From: Verrucomicrobiota bacterium
GTDB taxonomy: Bacteria; Verrucomicrobiota; Verrucomicrobiia; Chthoniobacterales; UBA10450
Assembly: GCA_003220055.1 (NCBI GenBank)
Contig: QHRF01000055.1
Coordinates: 1-38,155, forward strand
DNA: 38,155 nucleotides
Direction: 5' to 3'
Positions within the stretch are counted from its first letter, which is position 1, and every line of letters begins with the position of its first letter. Below are positions 17,333-24,682 of the stretch, one piece after another. The notes under the pieces were generated by a model. The model was not told the DNA's origin. It saw only the letters and a list, made by a program, of their open reading frames with translations, and did not search any database. The position numbers were made by a program, and so were the translations under genes.

Positions 17333-17605
17333 CTATTCTTCTTCCTGCGCCGCTTCGTATAACTTCGTCGCGCCGTAAATCAGGATCGCCGGTTTGAGCG
17401 CAAACAGCGCCAGTCGTAGGACGCCTCTCAGAATTCGTCCGATACCCAGGCGATTTAAAACGAATCCCGCCAGCACTGCGTAAGCAAGCGATTGCGTTGG
17501 GTTCTGGCGCACGTACGTTTCCGTCTGGCTCAGAATTTCGTCGAAGTGCTCCCGCGTATAGCGTAGGCCGCGCTCGGCCAAATCATCATGTTCTCTTTTT
17601 TCCAT
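17333..17605 (-). CDS. Small membrane protein, DUF883/ElaB-like layout
   Basis: 90 residues. An acidic, helical N-terminal half (HFDEILSQTETYVRQNPTQSLAYAVLAGFVLNRL) resembles the 'NPW/NPTQS...aGfllG' part of DUF883/ElaB/YqjD proteins. It is followed by a hydrophobic C-terminal segment (about 62-80) and an acidic tail ending EEE. The family match is suggestive only. Known relatives are inner-membrane proteins of stationary phase that can tether ribosomes. It lies 33 nt downstream of the methyltransferase on the same strand and ends beside the R1 repeat. Confidence 0.7.
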   Translation of the reverse strand: MEKREHDDLAERGLRYTREHFDEILSQTETYVRQNPTQSLAYAVLAGFVLNRLGIGRILRGVLRLALFALKPAILIYGATKLYEAAQEEE

Positions 17606-17638
17606 TTTGCTTAACGATTGTCCGCGAGATCGACTTGG

Positions 17639-18553
17639 TCAACGCAAAGTCAGCCAAATCGTTCTTGCCGCGGATCCCGACGGAAAATCCAGCGGTGTTG
17701 GCTGTCGATGGAACACGCCAGTCCGGCGCGACAGCTTCAGGGAATAGCGCGCCATTCGTTCGAGCGCCTGCTCGTTTAGAGTTTCGCAATTGGTCGAAAC
17801 CAAAATGCGGCCATTGCCGTCGATTAGTTCCAACGCTGCAACAATGAGATCCTCCAAATCGCTTTCCACATGAAATGCTTCGCCGCCCTTCGTCCGCGAA
17901 AACGTCGGCGGGTCGAGAATGATCACGTCGAACTTTTCTCCGCGGCGCGCCAGGCGACGCAACACCGGACGGACATCGTCGGCAATAAACTTGTGTCCTT
18001 CAGTCGACAACGAATTGAGGACAAAATTTTGTCGGCCGCGTTCCAACGATTTCTTGGAAAGATCGACATTCACTGTCTGCGCACCGGCTGACGCTGCCGC
18101 CACCGAAAACGAGCAGGTGTAGGCAAAGCAGTTCAAGAGCCGTTCGGGCTTGGCTTGCCTGACGAGCCCACGATTCTCTCGTTGATCGACAAACAGCCCG
18201 ACTGAATACCCGGCGCCAAAATCGATCCCGAATTTGAGATGATGTTCGGTCGCGATCGTCTGCAGATTTTCGCCTTCATGGCCAAAAAGAAGCTTCGGCG
18301 TCTCACGCTCTTCATTTTTCTTCGGCAAGAACCGCGCGAACACGCGCCTAATCGGAAAATCCACCGATTTGGCCCATTCTTTTAGTCCTACAATCAAACG
18401 ATCGCGCGCGGCCGTTGTTCTGAATGAAATCAAAATGTCATGGCCGAACCGTTCCGCCCAGCCATTATCGATCGTGCAGAGCCGATGAGCATCGGTGCCT
18501 TCGGCGTCGAATGCGTCCAACAACCCGCGATCGATCCATTGATTCTTGTTCAT
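17639..18553 (-). CDS. Class I SAM-dependent methyltransferase, RlmI-like
   Basis: A 304-residue methyltransferase of the RlmI/RlmK-type group (PF10672-like). The SAM-binding Rossmann part has LLNCFAYTCSFSVAAASAGA and VNVDLSKKSLERGRQNF. The DPPTFSRTK motif corresponds to the catalytic (N/D)PPxF, and the terminal strand is FPSGSAARTIWLTLR. The target is probably 23S rRNA cytosine-C5 by analogy. The N-terminal PUA domain of E. coli RlmI is not apparent. I use ATG 18553. The frame runs on to a TTG at 18592, but those codons are the R2 repeat and not protein-like. Confidence 0.88.
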   Translation of the reverse strand: MNKNQWIDRGLLDAFDAEGTDAHRLCTIDNGWAERFGHDILISFRTTAARDRLIVGLKEWAKSVDFPIRRVFARFLPKKNEERETPKLLFGHEGENLQTIATEHHLKFGIDFGAGYSVGLFVDQRENRGLVRQAKPERLLNCFAYTCSFSVAAASAGAQTVNVDLSKKSLERGRQNFVLNSLSTEGHKFIADDVRPVLRRLARRGEKFDVIILDPPTFSRTKGGEAFHVESDLEDLIVAALELIDGNGRILVSTNCETLNEQALERMARYSLKLSRRTGVFHRQPTPLDFPSGSAARTIWLTLR

Positions 18554-18572
18554 TCCTTTGTTATGCCGAGCA

Positions 18573-18626
18573 GGTAGGGGCGATTGACTCAATCGCCCGC
18601 GGGCGGTTCAGTGAACCGCCCCTACC
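18573..18626 (-). repeat. 54-bp double-hairpin element, copy R2 (inverted)
   Basis: Compared with R1 this copy is the reverse complement with a single base change (CAGTG instead of CGGTG in the second loop). It has the same ends, GGTAGGGGCG and CGCCCCTACC. It fills the gap between the divergent methyltransferase and homoserine-kinase genes and produces spurious open-frame extensions at the 5' ends of both. Any promoter for either gene must lie in or around it. Confidence 0.93.
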
Positions 18627-18631
18627 TACAC

Positions 18632-19501
18632 ATGGCAAGCGTTCACAGCGTCACGATCCGCATTCCCGCGAGCACTTCCAATCTTGGACCTGGTTTCGAT
18701 TGCCTCGGCGTCGCGCTTCGCATTTACAATCTTGTGGCCGTGTCCCGCACGACCAAACGTGAACTGCTCGCGCCGATCGTGGCCAGAGCCGCGGACCTTT
18801 TCTTTAAGCGAACGAACTGCCGGCGCTTTGCATTTTCTTGTTCAGCTACAGAAAAAATTCCGCGCTCGCGCGGTTTGGGCAGCAGCGCCACTATTCGCCT
18901 CGGCGTTTTGCACGGTTTGAACGAGCTCGCGCGGCGGCCGCTCGATCGATTGTCGATCTTTCGATTGTGCGCTGAATTGGAGGGACATCCGGACAATGCC
19001 GCGCCGTCGTCATTTGGCGGATTCACTGTCGCCCGCGGTGAAAATGTTCAGCGCTTTGCCGTATCACCGCGATTAAAGTTCGTTCTCTTGATCCCTGATT
19101 TCGAAATTCGAACAGCGGCGGCCAGAAGAATTCTGCCGGCTAAAATTCCGCGCATGGATGCGGTCGCGACCGTCGGCAATGCCAGCGCGATCACTGCTGC
19201 ATTCGCTTCCCGGGATTACGGAAATCTTCGCGGCGCGTTTGGTGATCAACTTCACCAACCTTTTCGCGCAAGACTAATCCCATTTCTGCCGCGCGTCATC
19301 GCCGCTGCCGAAAAAGCCGGAGCCCTCGGAGCTTTCTTAAGCGGCAGCGGATCGACAATCTGTGCTGTCACATTGTGCAACTCACATAAAGTCGCCTCTG
19401 CCATGCTGCGGGCCGCAACAACATCTTCTCGCGCGCTGACCAAGACTGCCGACAATCGCGGAGTTCAAATCTGCACTCAGAAATCACACATCAGCAATTG
19501 A
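18632..19501 (+). CDS. thrB: Homoserine kinase
   Basis: A 289-residue GHMP kinase that phosphorylates homoserine in threonine synthesis. Evidence: RIPASTSNLGPGFDCLGVAL at the N-terminus, the phosphate loop GLGSSA at 81-86, ELEGHPDNAAPSSFGGF, and the C-terminal GALGAFLSGSGSTI. The length is a little below the typical 300. I start at ATG 18632, just outside repeat R2; upstream codons belong to the repeat. It overlaps nothing, and lpxK starts one base after its stop, an unusual threonine/lipid A pairing that probably reflects convenience of transcription. Confidence 0.93.
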   Translation: MASVHSVTIRIPASTSNLGPGFDCLGVALRIYNLVAVSRTTKRELLAPIVARAADLFFKRTNCRRFAFSCSATEKIPRSRGLGSSATIRLGVLHGLNELARRPLDRLSIFRLCAELEGHPDNAAPSSFGGFTVARGENVQRFAVSPRLKFVLLIPDFEIRTAAARRILPAKIPRMDAVATVGNASAITAAFASRDYGNLRGAFGDQLHQPFRARLIPFLPRVIAAAEKAGALGAFLSGSGSTICAVTLCNSHKVASAMLRAATTSSRALTKTADNRGVQICTQKSHISN

Positions 19502-19502
19502 G

Positions 19503-20699
19503 ATGGGACGCACGCTTGAAAATCTAGAGCAGTTCGGAATCGACGTGGTGCTTGAGCGGCGCCGCGGATTTCGCGCCGCGATTTTGCGCGGAATTCTTTA
19601 CGCGCTCTCGTTTATTTACGAACGAATCGTCCAGCTCCGGCTTTATTTGTATCGGAAAAGAATTTTCCGCGAGCGCACGCTTGGCTGCCTTGTCATTAGC
19701 ATCGGGAATCTCACGGTCGGCGGAACGGGTAAGACACCGGTGGTGGAAAAATTCGCGCGGGCGTTGCAAACCGGCGGCCGACGCGTCGCCATCCTGAGCC
19801 GCGGTTACAAAAGCGTGCCAAAGCCGACCAAACGAAATTGGCTCGACCGGCTGCTGACCCAAGATGTCCATCCTCCGCGCGTTGTCTCCGACGGGAAACT
19901 TCTATTTCTCGATTCGATCACCGCCGGCGACGAGCCCTACATGCTCGCGCACAATTTGAAAGACGTGATTGTTCTGGTCGACAAAGACCGGGTGAAAAGC
20001 GGGAAATTCGCCATCGACAAATGGAAAGTAGACACGCTCCTGCTCGATGACGGTCTGCAGTATCTCCATCTCAAACATCGGCTCGACATCGTGTTAGTGG
20101 ACCGGCAAGCGCCGTTCGGTAACGAATTTTTGCTGCCGCGCGGCACATTGCGCGAACCGCCGTGGAATTTGCGACGCGCGAGCTACATTTTCATCACCAA
20201 AAACACCGGCCAACCGAATGACACGCTGATCGCGCGCATTCGTCGTTACAACCGCACTGCCGAAATCATCGAGTGCGCGCATCGGCCGCTATATCTCCAA
20301 AACATTTATACCGGCGAACGATTAATGCTCGACCGATTGCGAGGCGCGTTCATCGGCTCGATTTGCGGGATCGCCGCGCCCGAGAGTTTCGAAGGCGCGC
20401 TCAAAAACCTCGGCGCCAATGTCGATCTTGCCCTGCGCTACATCGATCACCACTACTACACCGAAGCCGAATTGCGCAGCTTCATCAATCGCTGCATCCG
20501 GCGCGATCTGGCCCTGATCATTACCACGGAAAAGGATGCCGTCCGCATGCCGCGATTGCCCGAAGCGGATGTGAAAGTGCCGATTTATTTCATGCGCGTC
20601 GAAATCGAGATCCTCAGCGGCCACGAGACCTGGGAGCATTGCGTCGCCCGCATCTGCAAACCGCAGCCCATGCTTTCGCCCGAACGCTTCTTTGCGTAA
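19503..20699 (+). CDS. lpxK: Tetraacyldisaccharide 4'-kinase LpxK
   Basis: The 398-residue inner-membrane kinase adds the 4'-phosphate of lipid A, the sixth step of the Raetz pathway. The N-terminal membrane-associated helix (about 24-45) precedes the Walker A GGTGKTP (73-79) within the hallmark [34 protein letters not shown] and PLLPRG-like [11 protein letters not shown] follow, then [26 protein letters not shown] and [11 protein letters not shown]. It is somewhat longer than the usual 330 residues, mostly in the N-terminal region and near residues 100-130. Its presence says the organism makes a lipid A outer membrane. Confidence 0.95.
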   Translation: MGRTLENLEQFGIDVVLERRRGFRAAILRGILYALSFIYERIVQLRLYLYRKRIFRERTLGCLVISIGNLTVGGTGKTPVVEKFARALQTGGRRVAILSRGYKSVPKPTKRNWLDRLLTQDVHPPRVVSDGKLLFLDSITAGDEPYMLAHNLKDVIVLVDKDRVKSGKFAIDKWKVDTLLLDDGLQYLHLKHRLDIVLVDRQAPFGNEFLLPRGTLREPPWNLRRASYIFITKNTGQPNDTLIARIRRYNRTAEIIECAHRPLYLQNIYTGERLMLDRLRGAFIGSICGIAAPESFEGALKNLGANVDLALRYIDHHYYTEAELRSFINRCIRRDLALIITTEKDAVRMPRLPEADVKVPIYFMRVEIEILSGHETWEHCVARICKPQPMLSPERFFA

Positions 20700-20702
20700 G
20701 AA

Positions 20703-20828
20703 AAAGTAATCAGGAAGCCAGGAGACCAGGAGAAGAATTTCTGGCAGATTTCATGGATTCATGGTTCCCAGATTTTCTTGTTTTAAATTCGGCATTGGAC
20801 GTTGGACATTGAGCGTTCAACGTTTTCT
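20703..20828. other. Intergenic spacer with direct and inverted sub-repeats
   Basis: No gene fits between lpxK and the polymerase gene. The stretch holds AGGAAGCCAGGAGACCAGGAG (internal CCAGGAG-type repeats), GGCATTGGACGTTGGACATTG (repeated TTGGAC) and a CGTTG/CAACG stem. It looks like a dispersed non-coding element rather than unique sequence, but only one copy is in this window. Confidence 0.4.
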
Positions 20829-20830
20829 TA

Positions 20831-21748
20831 ATGCCCAACAAAGCCGAGCTCGTCGTCGAAGGGAAAAAGCTCTCCGTATCGAACCTGGACAAGGTGCTTT
20901 ACCCGAAAGTCGGGTTCACCAAAGGTCAGGTGATCGATTATTACGTCCGGATCGCGCCGGTGCTCTTGCCGCACCTCGAAGATCGGCCGCTGACAATGAA
21001 ACGTTATCCAAACGGCGTGGACGCAGAATTTTTTTACGAAAAGAATTGTCCGTCGCATCGCCCGAAGTGGGTCAAGACGGCGAAGGTCTGGAGTGAGGGC
21101 AACAATCGGATGATGAATTATTGCCTTGCCCAAGATTTGCCGACGCTGGTTTGGGCGGCCAACCTGGCGGATCTCGAGTTGCACACCTCGCTCGCGAAAA
21201 AGAAAGACGTCGCGCGCCCCACGATGATGGTGTTCGATCTCGATCCCGGCGCGCCCGCCGACATTGTTCAATGCTGTCAGGTCGGGCTTTGGCTGCGCGA
21301 CTTGTTAGGCAAAACGAAATTGAAATCGTTCGCGAAGACGAGCGGCTCAAAAGGTTTACAGGTTTACGTGCCGCTCAACACGCCGGTCACGTTCGATCAA
21401 ACCAAGGATTTATCCCGCGCGCTCGCGCAACTTTTGGAACGAGAACATGGAAACCTTGTGACCTCGAACATGTCGAAAGCGGTGCGGAAAGGGAAAGTAT
21501 TCGTCGACTGGAGCCAGAACGACGAACACAAGACCACGATCTGCGTTTACTCTCTCCGCGCCAGGGAAGAGCCGACTGTTTCCACGCCGGTCACTTGGGA
21601 CGAAGTCGCCAACTGTTTGAAAAAGAAAAAAGCCGATCTCCTCAAATTCCGCTCCGACAAAGTCCTCGGCCGCGTTGAAAAGCATGGCGATCTCTTCGAA
21701 CCGGTTGAAAAATTGAAACAGAAACTGCCGAAGAAATGGAAACTGTGA
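20831..21748 (+). CDS. Stand-alone LigD-type polymerase/primase domain
   Basis: 305 residues corresponding to the polymerase (AEP primase) domain of bacterial DNA ligase D. Catalytic DxD is D136/D138 (VFDLDPG). The nucleotide-binding SGSKGLQVYVPL is at 171-182, and the third acidic residue D226 is in VFVDWSQN. The N-terminal LSVSNLDKVLYP is characteristic. The ligase and 3'-phosphoesterase domains are absent and no Ku or ligase gene is in the window, so it would act with partners encoded elsewhere in end-joining or gap filling. ATG 20831 is the family-like start. It is single-gene, after a 131-bp spacer. Confidence 0.93.
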   Translation: MPNKAELVVEGKKLSVSNLDKVLYPKVGFTKGQVIDYYVRIAPVLLPHLEDRPLTMKRYPNGVDAEFFYEKNCPSHRPKWVKTAKVWSEGNNRMMNYCLAQDLPTLVWAANLADLELHTSLAKKKDVARPTMMVFDLDPGAPADIVQCCQVGLWLRDLLGKTKLKSFAKTSGSKGLQVYVPLNTPVTFDQTKDLSRALAQLLEREHGNLVTSNMSKAVRKGKVFVDWSQNDEHKTTICVYSLRAREEPTVSTPVTWDEVANCLKKKKADLLKFRSDKVLGRVEKHGDLFEPVEKLKQKLPKKWKL

Positions 21749-21844
21749 GTCGCAACCGTTCGCGCTTCGCTGACGGATACGATAAAGCGGTTCTCGCGAT
21801 CCTTATGCGTGAGATTTAAAGTCGCGATCAAATCGCCTCTAGGC

Positions 21845-22264
21845 ATGAGTATTTTTCGTCGATTATTCGCACCGCCCGAGCGCAAGGTTCTTGCGATCAT
21901 GGATCCGTTCACAAGGGCCGCGCTACTCCTCGTTCCACGAGATCGATATGAAAACGACGAGGTACATAAAAAGCGCGTGCTCGTCTTCTTATTCGGCGCA
22001 CTCGACGCATTGATCCAAGCCGAGCGAATTACAGGCGATGCGATGTCCGAGACTTTGTCTCTTTATCTTATGTTGGCGTTCCCGACGATGAGCGAGAGCG
22101 AAGTTAAGAACACAGTCAACTTCCTCGCAGATGCATCAGCGGATCCGGCGTGGATCCCGATTATGCAGCGAGGCGGCCAAACGATGGTTGATTGGTCCCG
22201 CGGCGACAGTACGGCACCGGCGCGGCTAGTTAAGATTGTGCAACACGGGTTAGACGACTTTTAA
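21845..22264 (+). CDS. Hypothetical protein (orphan 1)
   Basis: 139 residues, no family recognised. It is mainly alpha-helical with a basic start (FRRLFAPPERK), a hydrophobic helix TRAALLLV and an acidic middle (ENDEVHKKRVLVFLFGALDALIQAERITGDAMSETLSLYLMLAF, given in overlapping parts). There is no signal peptide. I use ATG 21845; a GTG 36 bases upstream is possible. Base composition and codon choice look a little more AT-rich than in neighbours. The gene is 7 nt upstream of orphan 2, so the two form a pair that may be acquired. Confidence 0.65.
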   Translation: MSIFRRLFAPPERKVLAIMDPFTRAALLLVPRDRYENDEVHKKRVLVFLFGALDALIQAERITGDAMSETLSLYLMLAFPTMSESEVKNTVNFLADASADPAWIPIMQRGGQTMVDWSRGDSTAPARLVKIVQHGLDDF

Positions 22265-22271
22265 TTAGCTT

Positions 22272-22664
22272 ATGTCAAACGACTGGATACGCGTTCACAG
22301 CGAAGTCGATCGAGCGTTCGAAAATGGAACCGTCTTTGATGCATCCCAGGAGCAACTTTCGAGGTGGCTTGAGAATCTCTGCACGGGCAGCGTTCCAAAT
22401 CCCGATGTACAACACCGTGAGATTATTCGGGGGATCACCATTAACCATATTCAAATGACGCGGTTGATCGCTGACCTCAACCGCCGGAATACGTGGCTCG
22501 CTGTCGTTATTGGTCTAATTACGTTCTTTAGTCTCGCTGCATCTGTCATGCAGGCGGTTGCTGCTTGGCACATCTTGCACACGCCAATCACGCAGGAACC
22601 AAAATCAGTTTTGATACGTTTTGAGCAAAACTCTTATGCGCAAAGTGAATTTGAAAGATGTTGA
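22272..22664 (+). CDS. Hypothetical single-membrane-span protein (orphan 2)
   Basis: 130 residues of unknown family. The N-terminal 70 residues are soluble and helical (WLENLCTGSVPNPD, HREIIRGITINHIQMTRLI). One membrane helix (about 74-96, WLAVVIGLITFFSLAASVMQ) is followed by a 30-residue tail. It starts 7 nt after orphan 1 and its last 29 bases overlap the first cupin gene in another frame, so part of the C-terminus may be less constrained. A membrane partner for orphan 1 is possible, nothing more. Confidence 0.6.
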   Translation: MSNDWIRVHSEVDRAFENGTVFDASQEQLSRWLENLCTGSVPNPDVQHREIIRGITINHIQMTRLIADLNRRNTWLAVVIGLITFFSLAASVMQAVAAWHILHTPITQEPKSVLIRFEQNSYAQSEFERC

Positions 22665-23121
22665 AGAGCAGGTGCGACAGTCGCCGAAAGGAAAGTTTGG
22701 GCGGCGATCGAAGAATATTTCGGTCGCGCTTGGGCGCGATCCGGAGTCGCTCGATTTGATGAAGCGACATCCGTTCGATCTCGCGTTGGTCAGCATTCCG
22801 AAAGGAAAATCGCTTTGTCCGTATCATTCGCATTCAGCCGAGTCGGAGCTTTACCTGGTTGTGTCGGGACGCGGAAGCATTCGCGACAAAGATGGATCGA
22901 CAATCGTCACCGCCGGCGACGCGTTCTGCTTTGGACCGGGCGAAGCGCACCAGCTTACCAATGCCGGCGATGAGGATTTTGTTTATTATGTGATCGCTGA
23001 TAATCCGCGCGGCGATTCCTGCCATTATCCCGACAGCGGCAAGTTCGCGGTCTGGAAAGAAGGCATGGACGAAGTGATCGTGAAAGGAAAGGAGACCGAT
23101 TACTTCGACGGCGAAGAGTAG
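22636..23121 (+). CDS. Cupin domain protein, tandem copy 1
   Basis: A 161-residue single-cupin protein. Motif 1 is intact: YHSHSAESELYLVVSGRG supplies H-x-H and Glu. Motif 2 is GPGEAHQLTN with one His. The N-terminal module ALGRDPESLDLMKRHPFDL is shared with copy 2. A metal-binding sugar isomerase or dioxygenase-type fold is implied, but the substrate is unknown. I start at ATG 22636 rather than the TTG at 22621. The start lies inside orphan 2. The TAG stop (23119-23121) shares its last base with the R3 repeat. Confidence 0.88.
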   Translation: MRKVNLKDVEEQVRQSPKGKFGRRSKNISVALGRDPESLDLMKRHPFDLALVSIPKGKSLCPYHSHSAESELYLVVSGRGSIRDKDGSTIVTAGDAFCFGPGEAHQLTNAGDEDFVYYVIADNPRGDSCHYPDSGKFAVWKEGMDEVIVKGKETDYFDGEE

Positions 23122-23175
23122 GTAGGGGCGGTTCACCGAACCGCCCGCGGGCGATTGAGGTCAATCGCCCCTACC
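23121..23175 (+). repeat. Double-hairpin element, copy R3 (55 bp)
   Basis: Same orientation and sequence as R1 except for one inserted G in the second loop (GAGGTC instead of GAGTC). Ends GGTAGGGGCG and CGCCCCTACC are intact. It occupies nearly the whole gap between the two tandem cupin genes and abuts the first cupin's stop. If it terminates or stabilises RNA it would separate the expression of the two paralogues. Confidence 0.93.
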
Positions 23176-23183
23176 TGGCCGGT

Positions 23184-23660
23184 ATGAAAAAAGTAAACGT
23201 TAACGAAATTAAGGAAGAGCCTTGGCAGTCGCCGGGCGGAAAGTATGCCGCGCATTTTAAGGGAATTTCCATTGCGCTTGGGCGCGATCCGGAGTCGCTC
23301 GATTTGGCGAAGCGGCATCCTTTCGATCTCGAATGGACGCGGGTCCCGCCGGGAAAACACAATTTCCCGTTTCACGCGCATTCAGCTGCGTTCGTAGTCA
23401 GCGGCAGAGGCAGTGTGCGTGCCAAAGACGGGACCACTGAAGTTGTCGCCGGCGATGCATTCATTTTCGGACCGGACGAACCACATCAAATCACCAACAC
23501 TGGAACCGAAGATCTCATTTATTATGTGGTCGCCGATAATCCGATCGGCGAATCGGCTTACTACCCCGACAGCGGAAAGTGGAAGGTGAACAAAACGTCA
23601 GCGGCCGATCGCGTCGTGATCAAAAGCCACGAGATGAATTATTTCGACGGAGAAGAGTAA
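23184..23660 (+). CDS. Cupin domain protein, tandem copy 2 with altered metal motif
   Basis: 158 residues, about 60% identical by hand alignment to copy 1 (shared ALGRDPESLDL.KRHPFDL, VVSGRGS, YYPDSGK, YFDGEE end). The metal motif differs: after FHAHSA the sequence goes straight to AFVVSGRG, a four-residue in-frame loss that removes the Glu of cupin motif 1 (copy 1 has ESELYL there). The H-x-H pair and the motif 2 His remain. It may bind metal differently or not at all. ATG 23184 follows the R3 element by 8 bases. The E2 inverted-repeat element begins directly after its stop codon. Confidence 0.88.
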   Translation: MKKVNVNEIKEEPWQSPGGKYAAHFKGISIALGRDPESLDLAKRHPFDLEWTRVPPGKHNFPFHAHSAAFVVSGRGSVRAKDGTTEVVAGDAFIFGPDEPHQITNTGTEDLIYYVVADNPIGESAYYPDSGKWKVNKTSAADRVVIKSHEMNYFDGEE

Positions 23661-23722
23661 CTAGACAGGATTTACAGGATTTTTCTGATTCCAATCCTCA
23701 GAATTGTGTTAATCCTGTCTAG
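23661..23722. repeat. Inverted-repeat element, AGACAG[A/G]AT family, copy 2
   Basis: Perfect 12-base ends CTAGACAGGATT (23661-23672) and AATCCTGTCTAG (23711-23722). The left side continues TACAGGATT, a second half-repeat. A small inner stem TCTGA/TCAGA is also present. It starts right after the cupin copy 2 stop and ends 5 bases before the next start. It matches the decayed element at 5720-5817 in its outer sequence. It can fold in either strand, so a terminator role is possible. Confidence 0.75.
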
Positions 23723-23727
23723 TAGCC

Positions 23728-24111
23728 GTGAGCGCGAACAAACCCGAGGACTTTCCTTACAAGACTTATCTGAACGTTCTGCATGGGCCGCTCGAAGTAA
23801 TCGATGTTCAGAAGCTGGCCGATGCGTGCACGGACAAATGGTACAACCAAACGCTGTGCCAGGTGAACGACTCGGTCGTGCGGCTAGGCGTATTGGAGGG
23901 TGAATACCACTGGCACGAGCATAACGACATCGACGAGTTCTTCTTTGTGCTCGACGGCAATTTTCTAATCGATCTGGAAGACAAGGTTGTTGATCTTCGA
24001 CCGCGGCAAGGTTTCGTCGTGCCGAAAGGGGTCCGGCATCGGACGCGCGCGCCGAAAAGAACCGTCATTCTTATGGTGGAACGAGCCGATATCGTTCCTA
24101 CAGGCGATTGA
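23728..24111 (+). CDS. Cupin domain protein, third gene
   Basis: 127 residues with a complete cupin: motif 1 in GEYHWHEHNDIDEFFFVLDG (H-x-H, then Glu) and motif 2 in PKGVRHRTRAP. It is not closely related to the two preceding cupins. The type resembles small mannose-6-phosphate-isomerase-like cupins; the substrate is unknown. The start is a GTG at 23728, five bases after the inverted-repeat element, with no clear ribosome site. An upstream start would fall inside the repeat. Confidence 0.88.
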   Translation: MSANKPEDFPYKTYLNVLHGPLEVIDVQKLADACTDKWYNQTLCQVNDSVVRLGVLEGEYHWHEHNDIDEFFFVLDGNFLIDLEDKVVDLRPRQGFVVPKGVRHRTRAPKRTVILMVERADIVPTGD

Positions 24112-24156
24112 AGTCCGAGCCGGACTGGCAATATTCCGGCTGCGAGCCTCGAAAAA

Positions 24157-24681
24157 ATGCAGGCGAGACGCCTGTCACCACAGTATAAGATCGACATCCT
24201 GAAGATTATTTCCGGCGGACAAACTGGAGTGGATCGCGCGGCACTCGACGTTGCGCTCAAACATCGAATCAAGTGTGGCGGTTGGTGTCCGGCCGGGCGT
24301 CTGGATGAATCGGGCAAAATTCCTGATCGTTATCCGTTGAAAGAATTGAAGCACGGCGGGAACGAGGAACGCACGTTGCGAAACGTGCACGACTCGGATG
24401 GAACGGTCGTAATTTACTTTCACGAGCTGGAGGGCGGGACCGGATACACTGTCGGGTGCTGCATTGAAGATCGACAGCCGTACCGATTAATCGACGCGGC
24501 GAGATATTCGCCGGAAGACGCTGCGACGCTGATGGTTTCATTCGTCTACGACCACGACGTCGAAACGCTCAATTTGGCCGGTCCGCGCGAGAGCGAGTGG
24601 GTCGGTGGCTACGCCTACGCCTTTCGGACGGTGGATGTTTTTGTGAGCAGACTAAGAGCGAGCGGGCGACGAAGAGTTTGA
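24157..24681 (+). CDS. YpsA/molybdenum-carrier-like Rossmann protein
   Basis: 174 residues of the putative molybdenum carrier family (PF12694 type, related to the LOG/SLOG nucleotide-binding fold). The signature SGGQTGVDRA is at 19-28, followed by GGWCPAGRLDESG and a NVHDSDGTVVIYF segment. Members probably bind a nucleotide or cofactor; the actual role is not known. ATG 24157 is the only reasonable start, but codons 2-6 are a small palindrome (CAGGCG AGA CGCCTG, 24160-24174), so the first dozen residues may be non-native. It converges with the LolC-like gene with a single base between stop codons. Confidence 0.87.
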   Translation: MQARRLSPQYKIDILKIISGGQTGVDRAALDVALKHRIKCGGWCPAGRLDESGKIPDRYPLKELKHGGNEERTLRNVHDSDGTVVIYFHELEGGTGYTVGCCIEDRQPYRLIDAARYSPEDAATLMVSFVYDHDVETLNLAGPRESEWVGGYAYAFRTVDVFVSRLRASGRRRV

Positions 24682-24682
24682 A

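Noticed and set aside
18584-18631. Upstream extension of homoserine kinase starting with a repeat-encoded peptide
   Set aside because: Those codons are the R2 double-hairpin element; the conserved kinase begins at ATG 18632.
21547-21912. Minus-strand frame at the end of the polymerase gene
   Set aside because: Mostly antisense to the LigD-type domain and to orphan 1, with no recognisable motif.
17277-23175. CRISPR array from the repeated 54-bp units
   Set aside because: Copies are kilobases apart, in both orientations, with no regular spacers and no cas genes.
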